37,802 nt of DNA from Acidimicrobiales bacterium (GTDB lineage Bacteria > Actinomycetota > Acidimicrobiia > Acidimicrobiales > Palsa-688), in the NCBI GenBank assembly GCA_035533095.1, contig DATLUM010000002.1, positions 1 to 37,802 on the forward strand, given 5' to 3'. Under the pieces are notes generated by a model, which saw only the letters and a list, made by a program, of their open reading frames with translations, had not been told where the DNA came from and did no database searches. This document shows positions 17,149-23,525 of this stretch, piece by piece. Every line of letters begins with the position of its first letter. Positions within the stretch are counted from its first letter, which is position 1. The translations under genes and the position numbers were made by a program.

Positions 17149-17187
17149 GCGAACGTCTCCTTGCGGAAGTGTGAACAGTCTGTGACA
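17149..17187. promoter_or_regulatory. Candidate GlnR/OmpR-type operator with 11-bp phased half-sites
   Basis: GCGAAC (17149), GTGAAC (17171) and GTGACA (17182) lie on an 11-bp grid; the position at 17160 is degenerate (CTTGCG). Direct hexamers with one-turn spacing are typical for winged-helix regulators of the OmpR class such as GlnR. The site lies between divergent glnII and the GlnA2-type gene. Confidence 0.45.
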
Positions 17188-17237
17188 ACCGGCCCGGATG
17201 GGGCCTCAACCCCACGCCGGGCCGTCGTCATTGGCCA

Positions 17238-17243
17238 TAACCT
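17238..17243 (+). promoter_or_regulatory. Predicted -10 element for a leaderless transcript
   Basis: TAACCT ends 7 nt before GTG at 17251. This supports a start there, not at an upstream ATG at 17134 that would cross the operator region. Confidence 0.55.
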
Positions 17244-17250
17244 CTTGCAT

Positions 17251-18585
17251 GTGGAACGTCAACAGGACTACGTGCTGCGCACCGTCGAGGAGCGTGGGAT
17301 CCGCTTCATCCAGCTGTGGTTCACCGACGTCCTCGGCACCCCCAAGTCGTTCCAGATCACGCCGGCGGAGTTGGAGAATGCTCTCGAGGAGGGCATGACC
17401 TTCGACGGCTCGACGATCGACGGCTTCAGCCGGGTGCAGGAGAGCGACGTGCTGGCCATGCCCGACGCGAAGACATTCCAGCTGCTCCCCTACCTGAGCG
17501 ACGGCGCGCCGGTCGCGCGGGTCGTGTGCGACGTGGTGAACCTGGACGGCACTCCGTTCGAGGGTGACCCGCGCCACGTTCTGCGTAGGAGCTTGGAGCG
17601 TGCGAGGGACCTGGGGTTCTCGTTTTTCGTGGCACCGGAACTCGAGTACTTCTACTTCGACGGAAACTCCGATCCGATGTCGCCCCGACCTCTGGACCAC
17701 GGCTCGTACTTCGACCTGACCACCAACAACCTCGCTGCGGAGCTGCGCCGGGAGACGGTGCTCACCCTCGAGGACATGGGGATCCCGGTGGAGTACAGCC
17801 AGCACGAGGACGCTCCCAGCCAGCACGAGATCGACCTCCGGTACACCGATGCCATGACCATGGCGGACACCGTGATGACGGTGCGGATGGTGGTCAAGGA
17901 GATAGCGGCGCGCCACGGCGTGATGGCGACGTTCATGCCCAAGCCGCTGCACGGCGTGCAGGGGTCAGGGATGCACACGCACATGTCGCTGTTCGACGGG
18001 GACTCCAACGCGTTCTACGGCGACTCCGACGAGTACAACCTCTCCCCCGTCGCGCGCATGTTCATAGCCGGCGTGCTCGCGCACGCGCGCGAGCTCACAG
18101 CGGTGACCAATCAATGGGTCAACTCCTACAAGCGTCTCATCGTTGGATACGAGGCGCCCGTGTACATCTCGTGGGCTCGCAACAACCGCTCCGCTCTGGT
18201 GCGCGTGCCTCCCACGAAGAAAGGCAAGCGCGACTCGACGCGCATCGAGTACCGCGCACCCGACCCCGCCGCCAACCCGTACCTCGCGTTCGCGGCGGTG
18301 CTGTCTGCGGGACTCAACGGGATCGAGAATTCCTACAAGCTGCCACCGGAGGCCGCCGCCAACCTCTACGAGCTTTCACCGGCACAACGACTCGCCGAGG
18401 GCATCGAGTCGCTCCCCGGGTCATTGTCCGAGGCGGTCGACGAGATGGAGCGGTCGGAGCTGATAGCCGAGGTGCTGGGCGAGCACGTCTTCGAATGGTT
18501 CGTTCGCAACAAGCGGGCCGAATGGGCCGATTACAAGGCCGAGGTAACGGCATTCGAGCTGCGCCGCTACCTCACCTCGCTGTAG
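17251..18585 (+). CDS. glnA2: Glutamine synthetase-like ligase, GlnA2 type
   Basis: This 444-residue GSI-fold protein closely resembles actinobacterial GlnA2: RTVEERGIRFIQLWFTDVLG at the start, FDGSTIDGFSRVQESDV, PELEYFYF, GSGMHTHMSLFDGDSNAFY, TNQWVNSYKRLI and RNKRAEWADY at the end. The region equivalent to the adenylylation loop (NLYELSPAQR) keeps a Tyr. GlnA2 proteins have been described both as glutamine synthetases and, in Streptomyces, as gamma-glutamylpolyamine synthetases, so the substrate cannot be fixed from sequence. GTG at 17251 is supported by a -10 hexamer 7 nt upstream and by alignment with the GlnA2 N-terminus. A GlnR-like gene follows 18 bp downstream, probably in the same transcript. 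Confidence 0.9.
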   Translation: MERQQDYVLRTVEERGIRFIQLWFTDVLGTPKSFQITPAELENALEEGMTFDGSTIDGFSRVQESDVLAMPDAKTFQLLPYLSDGAPVARVVCDVVNLDGTPFEGDPRHVLRRSLERARDLGFSFFVAPELEYFYFDGNSDPMSPRPLDHGSYFDLTTNNLAAELRRETVLTLEDMGIPVEYSQHEDAPSQHEIDLRYTDAMTMADTVMTVRMVVKEIAARHGVMATFMPKPLHGVQGSGMHTHMSLFDGDSNAFYGDSDEYNLSPVARMFIAGVLAHARELTAVTNQWVNSYKRLIVGYEAPVYISWARNNRSALVRVPPTKKGKRDSTRIEYRAPDPAANPYLAFAAVLSAGLNGIENSYKLPPEAAANLYELSPAQRLAEGIESLPGSLSEAVDEMERSELIAEVLGEHVFEWFVRNKRAEWADYKAEVTAFELRRYLTSL

Positions 18586-18603
18586 GAGCTTCGAGAGCCT
18601 GCC

Positions 18604-19284
18604 GTGGAGCCGCTCCTTCTTTTTCCAGATCCCGCACCACCACTCCTCGCGCAGGCCCTGGACCTCGGCGGTTACCAGTGGAAGTCGGTTGCGTCGCCGG
18701 CGGTGGCCGAGCGGGTGGAGCCCGACGACGGCTGGTCCGGCGCCATCGTCTGCGCCGACACCGATCCCGACGGCGCTTTCGCAATGTGCCGGGTCCTGCG
18801 AAAGCGCGACATCCCGCTCGCCCCAGTCCTACTCATCGTGTGCGTATCGCAGCTCGGCGAGCTGGAGCTGCGCGAGGACCTCTTCGACGACTTCTGCGTC
18901 TCGCCGTGGCAGGGCCAGGAGCTCGACGCCCGGCTCGCTCACCTGTTCTGGAGGACGGGACGCGGAACCCGACCGGAGCTCGTCGAGTACGGCGCACTGG
19001 TGCTGAACCTCGAGACCTACCAGGCGGCGGTGGCGGGCAGGCCGCTCGATCTCACCTACATGGAGTACGAGCTCCTGAAGTTCCTCGCGACTCACCCCGG
19101 CAAGGTTTTCACCCGCGAGACGTTGCTCTCGCGGGTCTGGGGCTACGAGTACTACGGCGGGGCGAGGACCGTCGACGTCCACATCCGCCGGCTGCGCGCC
19201 AAGCTCGGGGAGGAGCAGGCGAACCTGATCTCGACGGTGCGCTCGGTGGGCTACCGGTTCGGTCAGGGACGCTGGACGCCCTGA
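18604..19284 (+). CDS. glnR: GlnR-like orphan winged-helix regulator (OmpR family)
   Basis: This 226-residue protein has a degenerate receiver-like N-terminal domain (1-115) and a winged-helix C-terminal domain (about 130-222). The DNA-binding half is close to actinobacterial GlnR: LDLTYMEYELLKFLATHPGK, VFTRETLLSRVWGYEYYGG and RTVDVHIRRLRAKLG. The receiver half lacks the acidic pair and the clear Thr and Lys of a phosphorylated receiver, as in GlnR, which works as an atypical orphan. No sensor kinase gene is adjacent. It lies 18 bp after the GlnA2-type gene and next to glnII and glnA, the classical GlnR targets, which supports a role as nitrogen regulator. An MtrA-like or other OmpR paralogue cannot be excluded. 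The start is GTG. Confidence 0.75.
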   Translation: MEPLLLFPDPAPPLLAQALDLGGYQWKSVASPAVAERVEPDDGWSGAIVCADTDPDGAFAMCRVLRKRDIPLAPVLLIVCVSQLGELELREDLFDDFCVSPWQGQELDARLAHLFWRTGRGTRPELVEYGALVLNLETYQAAVAGRPLDLTYMEYELLKFLATHPGKVFTRETLLSRVWGYEYYGGARTVDVHIRRLRAKLGEEQANLISTVRSVGYRFGQGRWTP

Positions 19285-19285
19285 A

Positions 19286-19324
19286 GAGGTTCGCACTACT
19301 GCCTGGGCAGACGGAGCGAACCTC
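19286..19324. terminator. Bidirectional terminator-like hairpin
   Basis: The arms GAGGTTCGC (19286-19294) and GCGAACCTC (19316-19324) are perfectly complementary over 9 bp. A nested CTGCC/GGCAG stem sits in the loop. The hairpin starts 2 nt after the glnR-like stop and ends 2 nt before the stop of the convergent acetyltransferase gene. It has no long T-tract. Confidence 0.6.
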
Positions 19325-19325
19325 C

Positions 19326-20207
19326 TTAACCCTCCGGCCGGCGGAGGACGTAGCACCCGCCGGTCGTCATGGACGTCAAGACGTAGCCGGCGTCGAGCGC
19401 ACGGGCGAGCGTTCCGCGCAGCGCCGCGAGCCACTCTCGGGCCAGTTTGGGCTCCGACTGGCGTAGAGCCTGGGTGTTCGACGGGACCTGGCACAGCAGG
19501 AGCTCGGGGGCCTGCTCGATCCAGTCCGCAGGGACGAGGACAGGTTCGCCGCCGGCACCTTCAGTGAGGATGGTCAGCGCCATCTCCTCGATGTCGGGGT
19601 CGTCCTGGTCGGCGGGCCGGTTCTCCCCGGGGCTCGCCTCCGCGAGTTCCCATCGGGCCAGGCAGCGGTCGGTGAAGTCCCAGCGGTTGATCGGGTCGTT
19701 GAGGTACCCGAAGAAGTCGTGGTAGTAAGCGTCGCACCGGGCTCCCAGCTTGACGGTCGCGAACCACCCGTTGCGCCGGACCAGCGGGTCGAACGTCCAG
19801 GTGATCTGCTCGATCCCCCGCTCCAGCGCCCACGCCCGCTGGTGGCACAGGAGGGCGAAGCCGATCCCGCTACCCTGGGCGCTCGGGACGACCCCGGTCA
19901 TGTGGAGGTGGGCGTTCCGCCGGCCTGGCTCGGGGGACGCAAAGGCCACAGAGGCCCCCATCAGATGCTCGTGCGCCCACGCGCCGGCGACGTAGTTGCC
20001 GCTGATGGAAAGGCTGCGCAGCAGAGGAACGGTCACCCCGCCCGGGCCCCAGATGCGCTCGAACAGGCCCTCCACCTCGGCCATATCGGGCAGCTCCTCG
20101 AGGTGCCGTATCTCCACGCCGGCGCTGCGCGCCGCGTCGTCGGAGACCAGCCTCACCGCGGGGTCGGCCCAAGGCGCACGGCCGGTGGGTCCTCCCCAGC
20201 CAGTCAC
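19326..20207 (-). CDS. GNAT-fold acetyltransferase, COG3375 type
   Basis: This 293-residue protein has a GNAT core in residues 25-190: VEIRHLEEL, SGNYVAGAW, and the acetyl-CoA region MTGVVPSAQGSGIGFALLCH. These are followed by the characteristic block ITWTFDPLVRRNGWFATVKLG seen in the COG3375 group of predicted acetyltransferases. The C-terminal 90 residues include an ALTIL strand and an LLCQVPSN segment. The substrate is unknown; relatives often lie beside enolase-superfamily racemases, but no such gene is present here. GTG at 20207 is chosen, not the longer ORF start at 20303, because TAAGCT ends exactly 7 nt upstream. It is convergent with the glnR-like gene across a shared hairpin and probably monocistronic. 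Confidence 0.8.
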   Translation of the reverse strand: MTGWGGPTGRAPWADPAVRLVSDDAARSAGVEIRHLEELPDMAEVEGLFERIWGPGGVTVPLLRSLSISGNYVAGAWAHEHLMGASVAFASPEPGRRNAHLHMTGVVPSAQGSGIGFALLCHQRAWALERGIEQITWTFDPLVRRNGWFATVKLGARCDAYYHDFFGYLNDPINRWDFTDRCLARWELAEASPGENRPADQDDPDIEEMALTILTEGAGGEPVLVPADWIEQAPELLLCQVPSNTQALRQSEPKLAREWLAALRGTLARALDAGYVLTSMTTGGCYVLRRPEG

Positions 20208-20214
20208 AGCTCCA

Positions 20215-20220
20215 AGCTTA
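20215..20220 (-). promoter_or_regulatory. Predicted -10 element for a leaderless transcript
   Basis: TAAGCT on the minus strand ends 7 nt before GTG at 20207. Confidence 0.5.
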
Positions 20221-20299
20221 GATCCCTTTTGAGCAATTGATGCTATGTCCCGCCCTCGGGGGCCGGCAGGCGACCGCCCGGCGCCAAAGGCGGTGAATC

Positions 20300-20683
20300 T
20301 CAAGCCGGTGAGCCCGAATCGGGTGAATAGGCCCAGGCCTCGATCTCTACTGCGGCCTCGAGCGGCAGGGCGGCCACGGCGAACGCGGACCGGGCCGGGC
20401 GGTGGGGACCAAAGGCGGAGACGTAGGCGTCGTTCATGGCTTGATAGTCACCGATATCGGCCAGGAACACCGTGGTCTTCACCACCGCATCGAGACCGGC
20501 GCCGTAGCCGGCGAGAAGCGCCTCGATGTTGCGCACGGCCTGCGCTACCTGCGCCACGACGCCGCCTTCGACGAGGCGGCCATCCTGCAGTCCGAGCTGG
20601 CCGCTGCACACCAACCAGTCACCGGCCTTCACGACGGGGGTGTACGGCCCGACGGGCTTGGAGCCGGGTGCTGGCGCTGTCAT
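20300..20683 (-). CDS. ridA: RidA/YjgF family protein
   Basis: A 127-residue protein with the full RidA pattern: PVGPYTPVVKAGDWLVCSGQ, a middle block with NIEALLAGYGAGLDAVVKTT and VFLADIGDYQAMNDAY, and the C-terminal FGPHRPARSAFAVAALPLEA containing the Arg that binds carboxylates in deaminase-active members. RidA proteins are trimeric and hydrolyse reactive enamine/imine intermediates from PLP enzymes; some relatives have other roles. ATG at 20683 has GGAGAG a few nt upstream. The gene follows the 2Fe-2S/molybdopterin fusion gene by 46 bp on the same strand, so it may be the last gene of that operon, which would suit a role in clearing imine products. Confidence 0.9.
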   Translation of the reverse strand: MTAPAPGSKPVGPYTPVVKAGDWLVCSGQLGLQDGRLVEGGVVAQVAQAVRNIEALLAGYGAGLDAVVKTTVFLADIGDYQAMNDAYVSAFGPHRPARSAFAVAALPLEAAVEIEAWAYSPDSGSPA

Positions 20684-20729
20684 GGTCTCTCCTTCGTGCG
20701 TAGCGGGCCTCGCCTGCGGGTCGGCCGGG

Positions 20730-22376
20730 TCACCGGTGGCCTCCCCTGCGGGTCGGCCACTTGAACGGTAGGCCCTGGGCGATCCACACCGCCGCGGCGA
20801 CCGCTGCGAACACCGCGTCGGAGCCGTTGACCGGTTCGCCCGCAGCGCCACGGTCCTCGTCGATCCCGACCCGGATCGGGGGTGTGTCCCGGGCGCGCAG
20901 AACCCCAAACGACCGGATCGTCAGATCATCAGGCACACCGTCCTCGCCGACAGCGATGGCCTCCGAGCACACCCACCCGAGCGCCATGTGCGCCGCCCCC
21001 GTGGCGTAGGAACGCATCGTGACCTCGTCGAGGACCGGTCCGCAGCGCACGACGACGTCGACGCCGGAAGGCCACCCGTCTGCATCGACGGCCACGGTTG
21101 CCCTAGCCCAGCCTCCGCCCGGGCCGGCGACCTCGGCGCTCGCCGAAGCGGCACCGCCGGACGGAACCCGGGCTTCGCGCAGCGCCCGGGCGGCCTCGAG
21201 CAGCACGGCCGCCTCCGCCCATCCCGCTGCGCGCGCCCGGGAGGAGACAGGCGGCCCGAGAACCGGGACCTCCTCGACCAGAAGCGCCGGGGCCACCGAT
21301 GCGATCGCTTCGCTGATGCCCGGCGCGGACGCCACCCGCACAACGCCGGAGCCGTCGGCATGAAGGCCGGCGGAGAGGGGAGGCCGCTTCGGGCCGAGGC
21401 GTACAACGTCCTCGCGGGAGAGGACCACACGCACCGGCCGGCGGTACCGGTCGGCCAGCTCCCGCGCAGCGGCGGGAGCGAGCGAGGAGGTCTTGGCGCC
21501 GAACGCTCCGCCGTTGGCTACAGGTGACCTCGGCTCGCCTCCCGGCTCGCACCAGGATGCGTCGGGTTCGAGGTAGGCGGGCTCCACCCAGGTGGTTTGG
21601 ATCCGGAGATCCCAGTCCCCCTCCGGCAGCCCGACCGGGTGGGCGAGGGCCTGACCGCTGCGGCGTCCCTGGACCTTCCCGGACGCCGCTCGGGCCTCGG
21701 CGAGGGTCTCCCCGACGGACCACCCTCCAGATCCGTCGGGTACCGCGACCAGGCAGCCGGGGGGGGCGGTGTCATCGGCGAAACCGCCGCCGCCGACGAC
21801 GATGTCCGGCCCGACGTCCTGCGGAGTACGCCCCTCGAGCGTGGCCCGCGCCGACGCTCCCGCGCCGGGGCCGTAGGGCTCGCCGGGCACGTGCTGGTCG
21901 CACGCCGCGTCGACGATCGTCCGCCATCCCGTACAGCGGCAGAGATGGGCGAGCAGGGCCGTCTCGACCTTGGCGGGATCGGGATCCGGGCCGAGTGCGG
22001 AGAGCCGGCACAGGATCCCGGGGGTGCAGAAACCGCACTGGCTGGCCCCATGGCGCAAGAACGACCCGATCAGCCGCTCGGACGCCCCAGCGTCGATCCC
22101 GGCCGCGGTTGTGACCGAGCGCCCCGCTACCCGCCGCACGGGCGTGACGCATGCGACGCGCGGCGACCCGTCGACGAGGACGGTGCAGCAGCCGCACTGA
22201 CCCTGGGGCGCGCAGCCATCCTTGGCCGATTTCTCGCCCAGGTCCTCGCGCAGCGCCTCGAGCAGGGAGACGCCGTCGCGGGGCGCTACGACCCGGCGGC
22301 CGTCGAGGACGAACTCGACGCTCAGCGGCGGTGGGTCAGCTGAAGGAGTTGCCGCAACCGCAGGTGCGGCTCGCAT
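20730..22376 (-). CDS. Compact 2Fe-2S / molybdopterin hydroxylase-like fusion (xanthine dehydrogenase family)
   Basis: This protein has 548 residues from ATG 22376. Residues 18-95 are a plant-type ferredoxin domain (Cys55, Cys61, Cys63 or 64, Cys76), with five residues, not the usual four, between the first two Cys. Residues 100-160 are the second cluster domain (CGFCTPG, CRCTGW). From residue 190 come short recognisable pieces of the molybdopterin subunit: NGGAFGAKTSSLAPAAAREL, VVLSREDVVRLGPKRPP, EVTMRSYATGAAHMALGWV and, near the C-terminus, AGEPVNGSDAVF, where the Glu aligns with the catalytic Glu of xanthine dehydrogenase. The molybdopterin part is only about half normal length. The start lies 40 bp inside the upstream A-type carrier gene and is uncertain. 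Substrate unknown. Confidence 0.75.
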   Translation of the reverse strand: MRAAPAVAATPSADPPPLSVEFVLDGRRVVAPRDGVSLLEALREDLGEKSAKDGCAPQGQCGCCTVLVDGSPRVACVTPVRRVAGRSVTTAAGIDAGASERLIGSFLRHGASQCGFCTPGILCRLSALGPDPDPAKVETALLAHLCRCTGWRTIVDAACDQHVPGEPYGPGAGASARATLEGRTPQDVGPDIVVGGGGFADDTAPPGCLVAVPDGSGGWSVGETLAEARAASGKVQGRRSGQALAHPVGLPEGDWDLRIQTTWVEPAYLEPDASWCEPGGEPRSPVANGGAFGAKTSSLAPAAARELADRYRRPVRVVLSREDVVRLGPKRPPLSAGLHADGSGVVRVASAPGISEAIASVAPALLVEEVPVLGPPVSSRARAAGWAEAAVLLEAARALREARVPSGGAASASAEVAGPGGGWARATVAVDADGWPSGVDVVVRCGPVLDEVTMRSYATGAAHMALGWVCSEAIAVGEDGVPDDLTIRSFGVLRARDTPPIRVGIDEDRGAAGEPVNGSDAVFAAVAAAVWIAQGLPFKWPTRRGGHR

Positions 22377-22689
22377 TCGGGTTGTTGATGCTGAACCCGG
22401 CGCCCTGGAGGCCATCCTTGAAGTCGAGCGTGGCGCCCTGGAGCAGGCTGGCGCTGGACGGGTCCACCACGACGCGCACCGCGCCGGAGACGACGGTCAC
22501 GTCGTCGTCGGCCACGTCGCTGTCGAAGAACATCTCGTAACTGAAGCCGGAGCAACCACCGGGACGGACGGCCACCCGCAACGCGAGCTCCGGGTTGCCC
22601 TCCTGCTCGAGGAGCTCGGCGACCTTGGTCGTCGCGCTGTCGGTGAGGGTGATCATTTCTTGGCTGGCGTCGGTCTGGGTCGTGCTCAC
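22336..22689 (-). CDS. erpA: A-type iron-sulfur carrier (ErpA/IscA family)
   Basis: A 117-residue protein with the A-type carrier signature: ITLTDSATTKVAELL near the start, LRVAVRPGGCSGFSYEMFF with the first conserved Cys, and the C-terminal pair in TCGCGNSF. These three Cys hold or transfer Fe-S clusters to apoproteins. GTG at 22689 has a strong AGGAGG close upstream (spacer only 4 nt), and a -10-like TAGGAT sits at 22732-22737. The gene is directly downstream of a SufR-like regulator and overlaps the gene for a protein with two predicted 2Fe-2S clusters, a likely client. The Mrp/ApbC carrier is encoded just beyond the regulator. Confidence 0.92.
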   Translation of the reverse strand: MSTTQTDASQEMITLTDSATTKVAELLEQEGNPELALRVAVRPGGCSGFSYEMFFDSDVADDDVTVVSGAVRVVVDPSSASLLQGATLDFKDGLQGAGFSINNPNASRTCGCGNSFS

Positions 22690-22731
22690 CGGTCCTCCTG
22701 AAAAGTTGAATGGGCGCGAACGCTCAGAGAC

Positions 22732-22737
22732 ATCCTA
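22732..22737 (-). promoter_or_regulatory. Candidate -10 element upstream of the A-type carrier
   Basis: Minus-strand TAGGAT lies 4 bp past the stop of the regulator gene and about 43 nt before GTG 22689, giving a short leader with AGGAGG at 22694-22699. Confidence 0.4.
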
Positions 22738-22741
22738 CCCG

Positions 22742-23461
22742 TCATCTGGCGCCAAGGGTCACCTCGGCCCTGCACGGATCCTGGTCCACCAGGCTCGAGA
22801 ACGACTCCAGCCGCACCTCGGCACCCGATGCGATGCCTTCGCTCAGGCCCCGGTGCAGTTCGCACACCAGGTCGGGGTAGAGCACGGCGAGCTCCCGGAA
22901 GGGGCACCGGGAAAAGGACACAGCGACGCGCTGTTCGTCACCGTCGCCGGGAGGATCGCCGTCGGGGTCGATCACGGGGTCGAACCCGAGGCCGGCCAGC
23001 TCGTCAACGAACGCTCTCAAGCATGCGGCTGCCGGCGTGCGTTCGGGGCGGGCAGAGGTGGACAGTTGATCGCCGTTGCGCTCCCCGCGGCGCCGTTCAC
23101 CCGCCCGGCGACCGACGTCGAACGCTGATCCGGCGCCTCCCTGCGGCGCGGCCGCTATCTCCGCCAGCAGGTGGGAAAGGAGCCTGAAGCCGCCCCGCTC
23201 GACGCCGAACGCAGGGACCTCCGCGATCGCCTTCCACCGGTATTGGGGACGGCCGACCGAGCCGTGGCGGTCGGGCTCGGCTTCCAGCAGGCCGGCCTCG
23301 CGCATCTTCTCCAGGTGGAGGCGGACGGTGTTGGGGTGCAGGTGCAGCTTGGTACTGATGGCCGTGGTCGAAAGCGGCTCGTCTGCGTCGGCGAGCAGCT
23401 GGTAGATCGCATACCGGGAACCGTCGGCCAGCACCTTGAACAAGGACAGGCTGTCCACCAT
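22742..23461 (-). CDS. SufR-like metal/Fe-S-sensing HTH transcriptional regulator
   Basis: A 239-residue protein with an N-terminal winged-helix domain (1-75; ISTKLHLHPNTVRLHLEKMR, then GRPQYRW in the wing) and a C-terminal sensor region. The last 60 residues hold CPFRELAVLYPDLVCELHRG and a later DPC, giving three Cys and a His in the spacing typical of SufR-type regulators that bind an Fe-S cluster. The first gene downstream encodes an A-type Fe-S carrier, and the divergent gene 64 bp away encodes Mrp, also an Fe-S carrier, so control of Fe-S supply is the likely job. The N-terminus could begin at ATG 23461 or at the adjacent GTG 23458, which is 7 nt from the -10 hexamer. Confidence 0.8.
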   Translation of the reverse strand: MVDSLSLFKVLADGSRYAIYQLLADADEPLSTTAISTKLHLHPNTVRLHLEKMREAGLLEAEPDRHGSVGRPQYRWKAIAEVPAFGVERGGFRLLSHLLAEIAAAPQGGAGSAFDVGRRAGERRRGERNGDQLSTSARPERTPAAACLRAFVDELAGLGFDPVIDPDGDPPGDGDEQRVAVSFSRCPFRELAVLYPDLVCELHRGLSEGIASGAEVRLESFSSLVDQDPCRAEVTLGAR

Positions 23462-23465
23462 CCGA

Positions 23466-23471
23466 AGCCTA
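23466..23471 (-). promoter_or_regulatory. Predicted -10 element of the SufR-like regulator
   Basis: Minus-strand TAGGCT ends 4 nt before ATG 23461 and 7 nt before the next codon, GTG 23458. The 7-nt spacing used elsewhere in the window would favour the GTG. Confidence 0.45.
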
Positions 23472-23480
23472 CCGGCGGGC

Positions 23481-23492
23481 GCGCGGCCGCGC
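23481..23492. repeat. 12-bp perfect palindrome between two divergent promoters
   Basis: GCGCGGCCGCGC is self-complementary and lies between the -10 elements of the regulator and of mrp. It is a candidate operator for autoregulation. GC-rich palindromes also arise by chance in such DNA. Confidence 0.3.
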
Positions 23493-23513
23493 CTTCACGG
23501 CACGGGCCACCCG

Positions 23514-23519
23514 TACAAT
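23514..23519 (+). promoter_or_regulatory. Predicted -10 element for leaderless mrp
   Basis: TACAAT, the closest match to the bacterial -10 consensus in the window, ends 6 nt before GTG 23526. Confidence 0.6.
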
Positions 23520-23525
23520 GCGAGG

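Noticed and set aside
15503-17185. Plus-strand open frame of 560 codons antisense to both glutamine synthetases
   Set aside because: It is the mirror of two clear genes with full family motifs; long antisense frames are common in GC-rich DNA.
17134-17250. Longer N-terminus for the GlnA2-type protein from ATG 17134
   Set aside because: It would run through the operator and the -10 element, and family alignment starts at GTG 17251.
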